NCBI GenBank assembly: GCA_951813285.1
Contig: OX638355.1
Coordinates: 3,491,136 to 3,555,135, forward strand
From: Terriglobia bacterium
GTDB taxonomy: Bacteria; Acidobacteriota; Terriglobia; Versatilivoradales; Versatilivoraceae
DNA: 64,000 bases
Direction of reading: 5' to 3'
This document shows positions 50,998 to 60,629 of this stretch, in pieces. The notes below the pieces were generated by a model, which had not been told where the DNA came from, ran no database searches, and saw only the letters and a program-made list of their open reading frames with translations. Numbering within the stretch: the first letter of the stretch is position 1; each line of letters opens with the position of its first letter. The position numbers and the translations under genes were made by a program.

Positions 50998-52170
50998 ATG
51001 AGACTAGCCAAACGGGTCGGACGCCTTTCGCCCTCGCCGACCATGGCGGTATCGGAAGAGGCCAACCGCCTGCGCGCCGAGGGTCGAAGCGTGGTGGACT
51101 TCAGCATCGGTGAGCCGGACTTCAACACACCCGACAACATCAAGGGCGTAGGTCACCGGGCCATCGACGAGAACTTTACTCGCTACACCTCGGCCCCCGG
51201 CATCAAGGATCTGCGGGAAGCCGTGGTAGAAAAGTACCGCCGCCAGTATGGAGTCGACTACTCCGTGCCCGAGGTGGTGATCTCCTGCGGCGCCAAGCAC
51301 ACCCTGTTCAATCTGGCCTTCGCTCTCTTCGAAGAAGGGGACGAGGTGCTCCTTCCCGTTCCCTACTGGGTGACCTTTCCGGAGCAATTCAAGATGGTTG
51401 GAGCCGTTCCTGTCGAGGTCATGACCCGGGAGGAGGACGACTTCGTTCTCAAGGCATCGGCGTTGGAAGCCAAGGTAACCTCGCGCACCCGAGCCATGGT
51501 GGTCAACACTCCCAACAATCCTACCGGCGCGGTCATTCCGGCCGAGGAGATGGACCGGATCGTGGACCTGGCCCTGGACCGGAATCTGATGATCATCTTT
51601 GATGAGTGCTACGAATTTTTTGTCTTCGACGGAAACAGGCACACCTCGCTGGCTCGGTATGCCGACCGCGCCAAGCACGTCTCCCTGCTGGTCAACACCG
51701 CTTCCAAGACCTATGCCATGACCGGATGGCGCATCGGGTACCTGGTGGCTCCCCGCGAGGTCGCCAGGAGCGTCAGCAACGTCCAGAGCCATAGCGCCAA
51801 CCCGGCCTCGGTTTCCCAGAAGGCGGCCCTGGAGTCCATCCTCGGCAGCCAGGAATCGGTTTCCCGGATGATTGCCGAATACGAGCGCAGGCGGCGCTAC
51901 GTGGTGGAGCGGCTCAATGGGATGCCCGGACTGAGTTGCGCCACTCCGGGGGGAGCCTTCTACGCCTTCCCCAACGTTTCCAGCTATTTCGGGAGCGAGG
52001 TGCGAGACTCGGTCGAGTTTTCCACCTGGCTGCTGCGTCAATCGGGGGTGGCCGTGGTCCCGGGTTCAGCCTTCGGCATGGAAGGCCACGTCCGCATCTC
52101 CTTTGCCACCAGCATGGAGAACCTGGTGACCGGAATGGACCGGATGGAACAGGCCCTGGCCGGTATGTAA
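50998..52170 (+). CDS. Pyridoxal-phosphate aminotransferase (aspartate aminotransferase type)
   Basis: A 390-residue fold-type I aminotransferase. DFSIGEPDFNTPDNIK at the N-terminus, VVNTPNNPTGAVI in the middle, IIFDECYEFFVFDG and the PLP lysine in TASKTYAMTGWRIGYLV are all in place, as is the substrate-carboxylate Arg in HVRISFATS. This is the class I subgroup Ib (AspB) pattern, expected to act on aspartate and possibly other amino acids. The ATG at 50998 starts the conserved MRLAKRVGRLSPSPTM. Confidence 0.93.
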   Translation: MRLAKRVGRLSPSPTMAVSEEANRLRAEGRSVVDFSIGEPDFNTPDNIKGVGHRAIDENFTRYTSAPGIKDLREAVVEKYRRQYGVDYSVPEVVISCGAKHTLFNLAFALFEEGDEVLLPVPYWVTFPEQFKMVGAVPVEVMTREEDDFVLKASALEAKVTSRTRAMVVNTPNNPTGAVIPAEEMDRIVDLALDRNLMIIFDECYEFFVFDGNRHTSLARYADRAKHVSLLVNTASKTYAMTGWRIGYLVAPREVARSVSNVQSHSANPASVSQKAALESILGSQESVSRMIAEYERRRRYVVERLNGMPGLSCATPGGAFYAFPNVSSYFGSEVRDSVEFSTWLLRQSGVAVVPGSAFGMEGHVRISFATSMENLVTGMDRMEQALAGM

Positions 52171-52172
52171 TC

Positions 52173-53942
52173 CTATCCGGCACGGCGCCGGCTGGCGGCG
52201 ATCAGCCACACGACGGCGCCCGCAATCAGCAGGACGATGAACGTTCCCGGATTCAGCCAGCCTTGCCGGGAATGCCACACGATCGCATAACCCAGAGCAC
52301 CCGCCAACAGGGCGTAGGTGGTGAAGGGAAGCAGGGTCAGGCGAATGATGGCCCCTTCCTTGCCGACCAGCCCGGCCACCGCCGAAGCCGCCACCACGTT
52401 GTGCACGCAGATCATGTTGCCGGCGGCCCCGCCTACCGCTTGCAGGGCCACCATCCAGACCGGATCGGCCCCGATTCGCTGCCCCACTCCAAACTGGAAC
52501 AGGGAGAACATCATGTTGCTGACGGTGTTGCTGCCGGCCACGAAAGCCCCCAGGCCACCGATGAACGGGGCGAAGATCGGCCAGGCGGTCTGGGCCAGGG
52601 CGGCCACGCCGGCAGCCAGCACGATCGGCATCTTGTCGTAGCCGGCAGCGCCTCCATCCGAGTTGATGAATACCTGCACCATGGGGACGGTGAAGATGAG
52701 GGCTACCGAGGCGGCCGCGGTGGTCCTGGCCGATTGGATCCAGACCTCGCGGAATCGGGAGAGGCTCAAGCGGTGAGCCCAGCAGGTCAGCACGGAGACC
52801 ACCAGGAAAATGGTTCCGGGCAGGTAGAGGGGCTGTACTCGGGCCGAGATTGCGGTGTCCAGGATGTTGGGGAAGGAGAGGGTCCAGGCCCGGGTCCATT
52901 CCAGGAAAGGAAGGAATCCCAGGCGCGTGAGCACCAGCAGCAGGCCCACCAGCAGATAGGGGGTCCAGGCTCTCAACAGTCCCATGGAGCCGGCCGGTGG
53001 CTCCTCCTCGAGTCGCAGCGATCCGGTCCAGTGGCCAGGCCAGTTTTCGGGAGCATCGAAATCCCAACGGTCTTCGGGTCGAGGCATGAAAATACCTTTT
53101 TTGGCGGCAAGGATCACCAGAACCAGGCCCACAAGGCCGCCGAATAGAGAGGGGAACTCGGGACCGAGAAACCTGGCTACCAACAGATAGGGAAGGGTCA
53201 TGGCAAAGGCGGCCATGAGCGCAAAGGGCCATACCCGCAACCCCTCCGCCCAGGATCGGTTCCTGCCGAAAAAGCGAGTTGTCAACGCTACCACGAACAG
53301 GGGCACCAGGGTTCCGGCCGCGGTGTGCAGCAGAGCCACCCGGAAGCCGATTTCCGAGAGGAAGCTGCTCCAATCGGCGAATCCGGTCTGGAGGGCGAAG
53401 GCCTGTATGGAGGCATCGGCCGCCAGCCCGCTGTTGACGCCGATCAGGATGGGGGTTCCCACGGCCCCGAAAGAGACGGGCGTGCTTTGAATGATCATTC
53501 CCGCCATGACCGCGCCCATGGCCGGAAATCCCAGTCCGACCAGCAGGGGCACGGCGATGGCTGCCGGTGTCCCGAAGCCGGCCGCGCCTTCGATGAAGCT
53601 GCCGAACAACCAGGCGATGATCACCACCTGAATCCGTCGATCAGGGGTCACGTCGGTGAAGCCGCTTCGGATGGCCTGAATGGCCCCGCTCCGCCTCAGC
53701 GTGTTGAGCAGCAGGATGGCTCCGAAGATGATGTAGAGCAGGGTGGCGGCAACCACCAGGCCGTTGATAGTGGCAGCGGCCAGTTGCCGCACCGGTACTT
53801 GCCACACCAACAGGCCTAGTGCGGCGGTAACCAGGTAGGCCACGGGCATGGCCCGCCGTGCGGGCCACCGCAGCAACACCAGCAGCAGCGCTACCGCAAC
53901 GATGGGGAGGGTGGCCAGCAGAGGGAGTGTGAAGGATTGCAA
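52173..53942 (-). CDS. lctP: L-lactate permease family transporter
   Basis: A 589-residue polytopic transporter of the LctP/LldP family that imports lactate or glycolate with protons. Markers are [47 protein letters not shown] and [28 protein letters not shown], with 13 or 14 predicted helices. It is convergent with the aminotransferase gene (two bases between the stops). No lactate dehydrogenase operon lies beside it. A possible 32-residue membrane peptide is encoded just upstream in the same direction. Confidence 0.92.
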   Translation of the reverse strand: MQSFTLPLLATLPIVAVALLLVLLRWPARRAMPVAYLVTAALGLLVWQVPVRQLAAATINGLVVAATLLYIIFGAILLLNTLRRSGAIQAIRSGFTDVTPDRRIQVVIIAWLFGSFIEGAAGFGTPAAIAVPLLVGLGFPAMGAVMAGMIIQSTPVSFGAVGTPILIGVNSGLAADASIQAFALQTGFADWSSFLSEIGFRVALLHTAAGTLVPLFVVALTTRFFGRNRSWAEGLRVWPFALMAAFAMTLPYLLVARFLGPEFPSLFGGLVGLVLVILAAKKGIFMPRPEDRWDFDAPENWPGHWTGSLRLEEEPPAGSMGLLRAWTPYLLVGLLLVLTRLGFLPFLEWTRAWTLSFPNILDTAISARVQPLYLPGTIFLVVSVLTCWAHRLSLSRFREVWIQSARTTAAASVALIFTVPMVQVFINSDGGAAGYDKMPIVLAAGVAALAQTAWPIFAPFIGGLGAFVAGSNTVSNMMFSLFQFGVGQRIGADPVWMVALQAVGGAAGNMICVHNVVAASAVAGLVGKEGAIIRLTLLPFTTYALLAGALGYAIVWHSRQGWLNPGTFIVLLIAGAVVWLIAASRRRAG

Positions 53943-54000
53943 GGCGGCACCTGCCTGGTCAGTTGATTTTCTCGGGCTTCGGGTCTTTCTGATCCATCAA

Positions 54001-54099
54001 TTAGTGCCAGACCCATGGGATCAGTTCCACCAATAGGGCCTCGTAGCAACAAACGATGAGGAATCCAATCACCGCCGGAATGGCGCCCCGGAAGTCCAT
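54001..54099 (-). CDS. Possible small membrane protein upstream of lctP
   Basis: A 32-codon frame encoding MDFRGAIPAVIGFLIVCCYEALL and the ending VELIPWVWH: one hydrophobic helix with a charged start and an aromatic end. GGGAG lies six bases before the ATG on the minus strand. It precedes lctP by 58 bases in the same direction. Small helper peptides next to transporter genes are known for other families, but I know no specific one for LctP. Confidence 0.4.
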   Translation of the reverse strand: MDFRGAIPAVIGFLIVCCYEALLVELIPWVWH

Positions 54100-54286
54100 G
54101 CGATTCTCCCATCGCAACCCTGACCCCGGACATACCGAGACACTGCCGAGTTTTTTGAAGGCAGGCGATGCCTTGGTGTAACATGGGCAGCATCCATGGG
54201 CCGGGATGGGAGTTGCCCCGTTCAGGGAATCGAGAACCTGCGAACCTGTTGCCGGACCCAATCCATATCCAAGCGAGGACGCGTCA

Positions 54287-55288
54287 ATGGCGAAAGTTTA
54301 TCACGATGAAGATGCAGATCTGGCTCACCTGAAGGAAAAGAAAATTGCCATCATCGGCTACGGCAGTCAGGGACATGCCCATGCCCTGAATCTCAGAGAC
54401 AGCGGTCTGGAAGTGGTGGTGGGGCTCTATGAGGGGAGCCGCTCCTGGTCCAAGGCCGAGGGCGAAGGCCTCCAGGTCGCGACAGTGGATGAGGCGTCGG
54501 CCCAATCCCAGGTGATCATGATCCTGGTTCCCGACCAGACGCAGCGGGCGGTGTTCGAAGCCTCCATCAAGCCGCACCTGTCGGCCGGCAAGACCCTGAT
54601 GTTCAGCCACGGATTCAACATTCACTTCAGCCAGGTCGTGCCGCCGCCCGAGGTGGATGTCTCCATGATCGCTCCCAAGGGCCCCGGGCACATGGTCCGC
54701 CAGGTCTACCAGGAGGGAGCGGGCGTCCCCGCCCTGGTTGCCATCGAGCAGGATGCGTCCGGACATGCCCTGGACGTGGCGCTGGCCTATGCCAAGGGAA
54801 TCGGCGCCGCCCGGGCCGGAGTGATCGAGACCACCTTCAAGGAAGAGACCGAGACCGATCTATTCGGTGAGCAGGCCGTCCTCTGCGGCGGGACTTCCGC
54901 CCTGGTCAAAGCCGGATTCGAGACTCTCATCAAGGCTGGCTACCAACCGGAAGTGGCTTATTTTGAATGTCTTCACGAGATGAAATTAATCGTGGACCTC
55001 ATGTATCAAGGCGGCTTGTCCTACATGCGCTATTCCATCAGCGACACCGCCGAGTACGGCGACTATACCCGGGGGCCGCAGATCGTCAACCAGGCGGTGC
55101 GGGATTCCATGCAGGACATCCTGGAAAATGTCTGCAACGGCAATTTCGCCAGGGAATTCATCCTCGAGAACCAATCCGGGCGGGCTTCCATGAACGCCAA
55201 TCGGCGCCGGGAGGCCGAACATCCCATCGAGCAGGTGGGCAAGGGGTTGAGGGACATGATGAGCTGGATGAATAAAACGGACGGCTGA
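54287..55288 (+). CDS. ilvC: Ketol-acid reductoisomerase
   Basis: A 333-residue class I enzyme of valine, leucine and isoleucine synthesis. The N-terminal Rossmann motif is [26 protein letters not shown]. The C-terminal knotted domain carries the metal and substrate residues ([52 protein letters not shown]). The ATG at 54287 fits the family's [12 protein letters not shown] start. It begins a branched-chain cluster, but ilvB, ilvN and leuCD are not in the window. Two hairpins lie right after the stop. Confidence 0.96.
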   Translation: MAKVYHDEDADLAHLKEKKIAIIGYGSQGHAHALNLRDSGLEVVVGLYEGSRSWSKAEGEGLQVATVDEASAQSQVIMILVPDQTQRAVFEASIKPHLSAGKTLMFSHGFNIHFSQVVPPPEVDVSMIAPKGPGHMVRQVYQEGAGVPALVAIEQDASGHALDVALAYAKGIGAARAGVIETTFKEETETDLFGEQAVLCGGTSALVKAGFETLIKAGYQPEVAYFECLHEMKLIVDLMYQGGLSYMRYSISDTAEYGDYTRGPQIVNQAVRDSMQDILENVCNGNFAREFILENQSGRASMNANRRREAEHPIEQVGKGLRDMMSWMNKTDG

Positions 55289-55289
55289 A

Positions 55290-55339
55290 GCTGGCAAGCC
55301 AGTTTCCGGTTTGCCAGCCTCCCGTCCTTGCCGACGGGA
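55290..55339 (+). terminator. Tandem hairpins after ilvC
   Basis: The first hairpin is GCTGGCAA (55290-55297) / TTGCCAGC (55311-55318) with a 13-base loop. The second is TCCCGTC (55320-55326) / GACGGGA (55333-55339) with a 6-base loop. Both stems are perfect. No T-tract follows; factor-dependent termination or mRNA 3'-end protection is possible. Confidence 0.5.
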
Positions 55340-55374
55340 CGGATCATGCAAAGTGAAACACGGGTGTTTCGGAT

Positions 55375-55528
55375 AAGTGTCGCCCCCGCCTACCGGGCGG
55401 ATCAAACGAGAGTGAAACAGCAGGAAAGCGATAATCCTTTCGGGACCTTGGTATCCCGTCGCGGTTAACCTCAACGCCTTAGTGGCCCTTAGTTGTTCTT
55501 CGTGTCCCTTCGTGGATAACTCTTTTTT
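55375..55528 (+). repeat. Dispersed repeat family B, copy 1
   Basis: About 154 bases from AAGTGTCGCCCCCGCC to GGATAACTC. The unit includes GCGGATCA…GAGTGAAACA, TCCCGTCGCGGTT, CTCAACGCCTTAGTG and TTCTTCGTGTCCCTTCG. It matches 60399-60552 along the whole length. Short pieces (CGGATCAT…GTGAAACA) also occur near 55339, 59645 and 63890. Confidence 0.85.
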
Positions 55529-55562
55529 CTTTTGTTTCAGCTAATGGTGCCGGGGACCATCC

Positions 55563-56792
55563 ATGGTTCAGTTCCAGGAAGAAATCGAGATTGAAGGCCA
55601 CCTGATCGATTCGGGGATACTCAAGTACGCCTTCGACAAGATCGTCGAAATGGAGGGTCAGTTCGAGGTCCTGCGGTTCGAGATCGGAAGGAACAACCAG
55701 GAACCCTCCCGCGCCTGGCTCATGGTCAAGGCCGGGAGTCAGCAGCAGTTGCAGGACATCCTGGCTGCCCTGGAGGATTTCGGCGCCATCATCGACCGCG
55801 AGGATTGTCGGCTGATCCCGGCCGACCAGGACGGCATCCTGCCCCGCGAATTCTATTCCACCACCAATTTCGACACCTTCATCAAGATTCGGGGCGAATG
55901 GCAGCCGGTGGTCAACCAGAAGATGGATGCCGTCATCGTCTGGACGGGTGAAAGGGCCATTACCAAGAAGATCAGCGGGGTGAAGGCGGGAGACCGCATC
56001 GTCACCGGACGCCAGGGGATTCGAGTCAAGCCGCAGGAGCGAAGCCGTGAGTACTCGGTGTTCGATTTCATGTCCAACGACGCCAGCGCCGAAATCAACA
56101 AGGGAATTCTGATCGCCCAGATCGCCAAGGAGATCGACGCGGCCAAGAAGGCGGGAGACCGGATCGCCATTGTTCCGGGTCCGGCGGTGATCCATTCGGG
56201 CGCGGACGGCTACCTGAAGGAAGTGATCCGGATGGGCTACGTGGACGTAGTGCTGACCGGCAACGCCTTTGCCGCTCACGATATCGAAAAAGCCTTTTTG
56301 AACACCTCGCTGGGAATTCACCAGGAGAGCGGCAAGGCCGTGGACGGCGGGCACCGCAACCACATCTGGGCCATCAACGAGATCAATCGGGCAGGCGGCA
56401 TCCAGAGTGCGGTTGAGCAGGGAGTTCTGACCTCGGGCCTGATGTACGAGTGCGTCAAGCAGGACATTCACACGGTCCTGGCCGGGTCTATTCGCGACGA
56501 CGGCCCCTTGGTGGACGTGGTTACGGATTGTGTGGTGGCGCAACGCCAGTACATCGATGCATTGGAGGGCGTAGCCGTGGTGCTGATGCTGGCCTCGACC
56601 TTGCACAGCATCGCCGTAGGCAACGTTTTGAAGAGCAGCGTCAAGACCGTATGCGTGGATATCAACGAGGCCACACCGCTGAAGCTGGGCAATCGGGGAA
56701 GCAAGCAGGCCATCGGAATTGTGACCGACGTGTCCTTTTTCTTGAATGTTCTGGCGGCTGAGCTCAAACTATGTGGTAACGGGTCCGTTTAG
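55563..56792 (+). CDS. LOR/SDH-type ornithine cyclodeaminase homologue (TIGR00300 family)
   Basis: A 409-residue protein of the LOR/SDH bifunctional-enzyme conserved family. The N-terminal [44 protein letters not shown] is typical, and the C-terminal NAD-binding half includes [40 protein letters not shown] and [31 protein letters not shown]. Family members in archaea act as ornithine cyclodeaminases (ornithine to proline), and the domain forms the back half of cyanobacterial AgrE/ArgZ. No arginine dihydrolase domain is fused here. It lies between ilvC and leuA, which is unusual for this protein. Confidence 0.85.
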   Translation: MVQFQEEIEIEGHLIDSGILKYAFDKIVEMEGQFEVLRFEIGRNNQEPSRAWLMVKAGSQQQLQDILAALEDFGAIIDREDCRLIPADQDGILPREFYSTTNFDTFIKIRGEWQPVVNQKMDAVIVWTGERAITKKISGVKAGDRIVTGRQGIRVKPQERSREYSVFDFMSNDASAEINKGILIAQIAKEIDAAKKAGDRIAIVPGPAVIHSGADGYLKEVIRMGYVDVVLTGNAFAAHDIEKAFLNTSLGIHQESGKAVDGGHRNHIWAINEINRAGGIQSAVEQGVLTSGLMYECVKQDIHTVLAGSIRDDGPLVDVVTDCVVAQRQYIDALEGVAVVLMLASTLHSIAVGNVLKSSVKTVCVDINEATPLKLGNRGSKQAIGIVTDVSFFLNVLAAELKLCGNGSV

Positions 56793-56866
56793 GTTACGGC
56801 CTGAACCCTTTGAGCGGAGCTCGTGGCTTGCGGCTTCCGCAGGTGAGCAGGACCAGGGGGAAATCG

Positions 56867-58429
56867 ATGGAAGACACCATTCATATCTTCGACACGACCT
56901 TGAGGGACGGGGAACAGTCTCCCGGTTGCAGCATGAACCTGGAGGAGAAGCTGAAGCTGGCCCATCAGTTGGAATCCCTCCGGGTGGATGTCATGGAAGC
57001 CGGCTTTCCCATCGCCTCTGACGGCGATTTCGAATCGGTGCGCCAGGTCGCCAGGGAGATCCGTTCGGTGACGGTGGCCGGGCTGGCCAGGGCCATGGAA
57101 AAGGACATCCGCCGGTGTTGGGAGGCTCTGGACATTGCCGCCAAGCCGCGAATCCACACCTTCATCGCCACCTCCGACATCCATCTGAAGTTCAAGCTCA
57201 AACGTTCCCGCGATCAAGTCCTGGAAGACACCGTGAAGGCGGTTCGCTTGGCCCGGTCTCTGTGCGACGAGGTTGAGTTCTCCGCCGAGGACGCCGGGCG
57301 CAGCGACCTGGACTATCTCTGCCAGGTTGTGGAGGCGGCAATCGCCGAGGGAGCGGCCATCATCAACATCCCCGATACGGTGGGCTATTGCGTGCCGGAA
57401 GAATTCGGGCGCATCTTTACTGTCCTGCGGGAAAGGGTCCCCAATATCGGCCGGGCGCGCTTGAGCTGCCATTGTCACAACGATCTGGGGCTGGCCGTGG
57501 CCAACTCCCTGGCCGCCATTCGGGCCGGTGCACGGCAGGTGGAGTGCACTATCAACGGAATCGGCGAGAGGGCCGGCAACGCCTCCCTGGAAGAGATCGT
57601 AATGGCGCTGCGAGTACGCCGCGAGCACCTGGGTTTCAGCACCGTGATTCAGGCGGAGGAGATTTACAAGACCAGCCACCTGCTCTCCAACCTGACGGGT
57701 ATGATGGTCCAGGCCAACAAGGCGGTGGTGGGCAAGAACGCCTTCGCCCACGAGGCGGGGATCCATCAGGACGGGGTGCTCAAGCAGGCCCTGACCTACG
57801 AGATCATGACTCCCCAGTCGGTGGGCGTTCCCACCAGCAACCTGGTGCTGGGCAAGCACTCTGGGCGTCACGCTCTTTCCAAGCGCTACATGGACCTCGG
57901 CTACACTTTGGACAAGAAGGAACTGGATCGCGCCTACATGCTGTTCACCAAGTTGGCGGACAAGAAGAAGAACATCTATGACGAGGATCTGCTGGCGATC
58001 ATTCACGACGGCATACGAATGATTCCCGAGCGCTACGCCTTGAAGTACGTCCACGCCACGGGGGGTAATCAGGTGCTGGCTTCGGCAACCGTCAAGTTGA
58101 GCAAGGACAACGAGTTCTTCGTGGACACGGCTTTGGGCTGCGGTCCGGTCGAGGCCACCTACAGGGCCATCGATCGAATCACCGGCGTGCCCGGCAGGCT
58201 GTTGGACTATTCGGTGCGTTCCGTCAGCAGCGGCAAGGACGCCGTGGGCGAAGTCTTCGTTCACGTGCATTTCGAAGGCAGTCATTTCACGGGCAAGGCA
58301 GCCAGCTCGGATCTGGTGGACGCCAGCGCCCGCGCCTATCTCAACGCCGTCAACAAGACCATCCACGCCAGGGAGTCGGCGGCCGCCCGCCGGGAGGCCA
58401 AGGGAAAGCACCCGGTGCCCCAGGCGTGA
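56867..58429 (+). CDS. leuA: 2-isopropylmalate synthase
   Basis: A 520-residue enzyme joining acetyl-CoA and 2-oxoisovalerate, the first step of leucine synthesis. The N-terminal [17 protein letters not shown] and the metal-binding [20 protein letters not shown] are canonical for the TIM-barrel domain, with [16 protein letters not shown] after them. The C-terminal LeuA dimer/regulatory domain (residues about 380-500), which binds leucine for feedback control, is present. The ATG at 56867 has AGGGGG upstream. Confidence 0.95.
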   Translation: MEDTIHIFDTTLRDGEQSPGCSMNLEEKLKLAHQLESLRVDVMEAGFPIASDGDFESVRQVAREIRSVTVAGLARAMEKDIRRCWEALDIAAKPRIHTFIATSDIHLKFKLKRSRDQVLEDTVKAVRLARSLCDEVEFSAEDAGRSDLDYLCQVVEAAIAEGAAIINIPDTVGYCVPEEFGRIFTVLRERVPNIGRARLSCHCHNDLGLAVANSLAAIRAGARQVECTINGIGERAGNASLEEIVMALRVRREHLGFSTVIQAEEIYKTSHLLSNLTGMMVQANKAVVGKNAFAHEAGIHQDGVLKQALTYEIMTPQSVGVPTSNLVLGKHSGRHALSKRYMDLGYTLDKKELDRAYMLFTKLADKKKNIYDEDLLAIIHDGIRMIPERYALKYVHATGGNQVLASATVKLSKDNEFFVDTALGCGPVEATYRAIDRITGVPGRLLDYSVRSVSSGKDAVGEVFVHVHFEGSHFTGKAASSDLVDASARAYLNAVNKTIHARESAAARREAKGKHPVPQA

Positions 58430-58462
58430 GACCTCCGGAAAGACTCCAGTCAAGGACATTCC

Positions 58463-59563
58463 ATGGAATCGCAAGGTGAGAAGCGGGTCGCCATAATCCC
58501 GGGTGACGGAATCGGGAAAGAGGTCATGGCCCAGGCCTTGCGGGTGATCGACAAGATTGCGGCCGGGTACGGCCATCGCATCCGGACCGAAGAAGCCTTG
58601 GCCGGGGGCGGCGCCCTGGATGTCACCGGCGTCCCTCTGCCCGAATCCACCCTGGACCTTTGCAAGCAGAGCCATGCCGTTCTTCTGGGAGCCGTGGGCG
58701 GTCCCCAATGGGATGACAACCCTCCCGAGCTCAAGCCGGAAAAGGGAATTCTGGGACTACGCGCCGGCTTGGGCCTCTTTGCCAACCTCAGGCCGGCCCA
58801 TGTCCACCCCACGCTGGCAGGGGCCTCCAGCTTGAAACCCGAGATTGTCAAGGGAGTGGATCTGTTGATTGTGCGAGAACTGACCGGCGGCATCTATTTC
58901 GGTCAGCCCCGCGGCATCTCCAAGTGCAACGGTCAGGAAGTGGGAATCAACACCCTGATCTATCGGACCTCCGAGATCGAGCGGATCGCCAGGGTTGCAT
59001 TCGAGGCGGCCCGAAAGAGAAATGGCCGGGTGACTTCGGTCGACAAGGCCAACGTCCTGGAATCCTCGCAGCTGTGGCGGCGGGTGGTTGCAGAGGTGGG
59101 CGGGAGTTTCCCCGACGTTTCACTCAGCCACATGCTGGTCGATAACTGCGCCATGCAGTTGATTGCCGACCCCAGCCAGTTCGATGTCATCGTCACCACC
59201 AACATGTTCGGGGACATCCTGAGCGATGAAGCCTCCATGCTGACCGGCTCCATCGGAATGTTGCCCTCGGCCAGTCTGGGCGGCCGCAATGGCCTTTATG
59301 AACCCGTCCACGGAACGGCTCCCGACATTGCCGGCAAAGATCTGGCCAATCCCATCGCCATGATTGCCTCCACGGCCATGATGTTCAAGTATTCCTTTGG
59401 TTTGGAGCGGGAAGCCACTGCTATCGAAAAGGCTATCGCCTCGGTGCTGGACGAGGGATACCGAACCGCCGACCTGATGGCGGCCGGCGGCCGCTCGGTG
59501 GGCACCCGAGAGATGGGCCGCTTGATCCTGGACCGGCTGGACGCTCAAGCCATCGATAACTAG
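58463..59563 (+). CDS. leuB: 3-isopropylmalate dehydrogenase
   Basis: A 366-residue NAD-dependent enzyme oxidising 3-isopropylmalate. Landmarks: [65 protein letters not shown] and [30 protein letters not shown], with [20 protein letters not shown] at the end. It follows leuA by 33 bases and is co-directional, so the pair is one unit; the isomerase genes leuCD must be elsewhere. Confidence 0.96.
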   Translation: MESQGEKRVAIIPGDGIGKEVMAQALRVIDKIAAGYGHRIRTEEALAGGGALDVTGVPLPESTLDLCKQSHAVLLGAVGGPQWDDNPPELKPEKGILGLRAGLGLFANLRPAHVHPTLAGASSLKPEIVKGVDLLIVRELTGGIYFGQPRGISKCNGQEVGINTLIYRTSEIERIARVAFEAARKRNGRVTSVDKANVLESSQLWRRVVAEVGGSFPDVSLSHMLVDNCAMQLIADPSQFDVIVTTNMFGDILSDEASMLTGSIGMLPSASLGGRNGLYEPVHGTAPDIAGKDLANPIAMIASTAMMFKYSFGLEREATAIEKAIASVLDEGYRTADLMAAGGRSVGTREMGRLILDRLDAQAIDN

Positions 59564-59600
59564 ATTCTTTCCTTCCTGACCCCTCCCGGAAAAACAATCC

Positions 59601-59621
59601 TGCCTAAACGGGTTTCAGGCA
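59601..59621 (+). terminator. Hairpin after leuB
   Basis: TGCCT-AAAC (59601-59609) pairs with GTTT-C-AGGCA (59612-59621) with one bulged base and a 2-base gap at the tip. It lies 38 bases after the leuB stop. No T-tract follows. Confidence 0.4.
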
Positions 59622-59731
59622 AGCCCGGCCCCTGCCCTGGTGTGCGGATCATACGAGAGTGAAACAACGCATCTTCATGGCCTGTCGGCAACAAGGGCCA
59701 AGTCGTGCTAAGCCGATTTTCTACGAATTGA

Positions 59732-59923
59732 ACATGGATGGACAGGATAAACAGCACGAGAGGCTGCGCCACAGGAAGCAGATCCGCTCAATGATTAGGT
59801 GGGTATTGGAAGTGATTCAAGAGCCTGGGAGCGGTTTTTGGAAATCCGTGTTGGAACAGAGGCGATGGTTGCACTCAAGACGGTGGAAACTCTCGCCCAA
59901 TCATCCTGTGCATCCATGTAAAT
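59732..59923. repeat. Imperfect inverted repeat flanking non-coding sequence
   Basis: ACATGGATGGACAGGATA (59732-59749) and the reverse complement of 59902-59919 (ACATGGATGCACAGGATG) match at 16 of 18 bases. The sequence between them has an open frame, but its product shows no recognisable similarity and the element looks like intergenic repeat DNA. The whole 59564-60629 stretch has no convincing gene. Confidence 0.5.
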
Positions 59924-60035
59924 TAGCCGTTTAACCATGCTTGACTTTGAACGGATTTCCCGCCACCCGGCACAAGGCGTTGTTTCAAATAAACATCATT
60001 GCGTCGGCTTGTGCTTCACTTGGGCCCACCGGCAC

Positions 60036-60130
60036 TTGCTGCCGCCGCCTACGCGGCTCGACACCATACGCGACCTTTCCCATGGGCTGACGCCCACGGC
60101 TAAGTGCTGCCGCGGCTTCGCCGCTCTATA
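60036..60130 (-). repeat. Dispersed palindromic repeat, family A, copy 2 (inverted)
   Basis: The complement of the family A unit: GCCGCCTACGCGGCTCGACA, then CCATGGGCTGACGCCCACGGCT, then GCCGCGGCTTCGCCGC. It is oriented opposite to the copies at 50709 and 60272. A shorter related piece (GCGGCTACGCCGCTCTCT) lies at 60185-60203. Confidence 0.8.
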
Positions 60131-60271
60131 AGGAAGGTTTGTAGGAGAGGTTTCCTCCCCAGACCTGGGTCAACCTGGGTCAACCGCGGCTACGCCGCTC
60201 TCTCCGAAGTCAAGAGACTGCTCGGGCGCGGAATGCTTATTCAAATGATCAATTCCCGGGCGTCAGCCCAG

Positions 60272-60375
60272 GCTTCCAGACAGCCGCCAAGGCGGCGACA
60301 GCACGTAGCCGTGGGCGTCAGCCCATGGACCCCGTGCTCTCTGAGAGTTGAGCCGCGTAGGCGGCGACAGCAATC
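60272..60375 (+). repeat. Dispersed palindromic repeat, family A, copy 3
   Basis: Same unit and orientation as the 50709 copy: GCCGCCAAGGCGGCGACAGCA, TAGCCGTGGGCGTCAGCCC, GAGCCGCGTAGGCGGCGACA. It lies directly before family B copy 2, so the two families are adjacent here. Confidence 0.8.
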
Positions 60376-60398
60376 TTCCCTGCTAATCGATCTCAGAC

Positions 60399-60552
60399 AA
60401 GTGTCGCCCCCGCCCTTCCTGGCGGATCATACAAGAGTGAGACAATCAGAAATCGACCATTCCTTCATGAGCTTGGTGTCCCGTCGCGGTTCACCTCAAC
60501 GCCTTAGTGCCCCTTGGTCGTTCTTCGTGTCCCTTCGTAGATAGCTCTTTTC
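60399..60552 (+). repeat. Dispersed repeat family B, copy 2
   Basis: Matches 55375-55528 from AAGTGTCGCCCCCGCC to the end, including TCCCGTCGCGGTT, CTCAACGCCTTAGTG and TTCTTCGTGTCCCTTCG, with scattered substitutions. The two copies have the same length (154 bases). Confidence 0.85.
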
Positions 60553-60581
60553 CCCGTGCGCGGTAACGCGGGGTGGTTGCG

Positions 60582-60590
60582 TGGCATAAT
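60582..60590 (+). promoter_or_regulatory. Extended -10 promoter candidate for selD
   Basis: TGG followed by CATAAT (60582-60590) forms an extended -10 element 39 bases upstream of the selD ATG. No good -35 box is seen. Confidence 0.35.
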
Positions 60591-60629
60591 AGGGCGGCTT
60601 TGATGTTTTCACCGGAACCGGAGACGTAA

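Noticed and set aside
59659-59934. 91-codon frame after leuB
   Set aside because: It lies within an inverted intergenic repeat and begins in a family B fragment; the product has no recognisable features.
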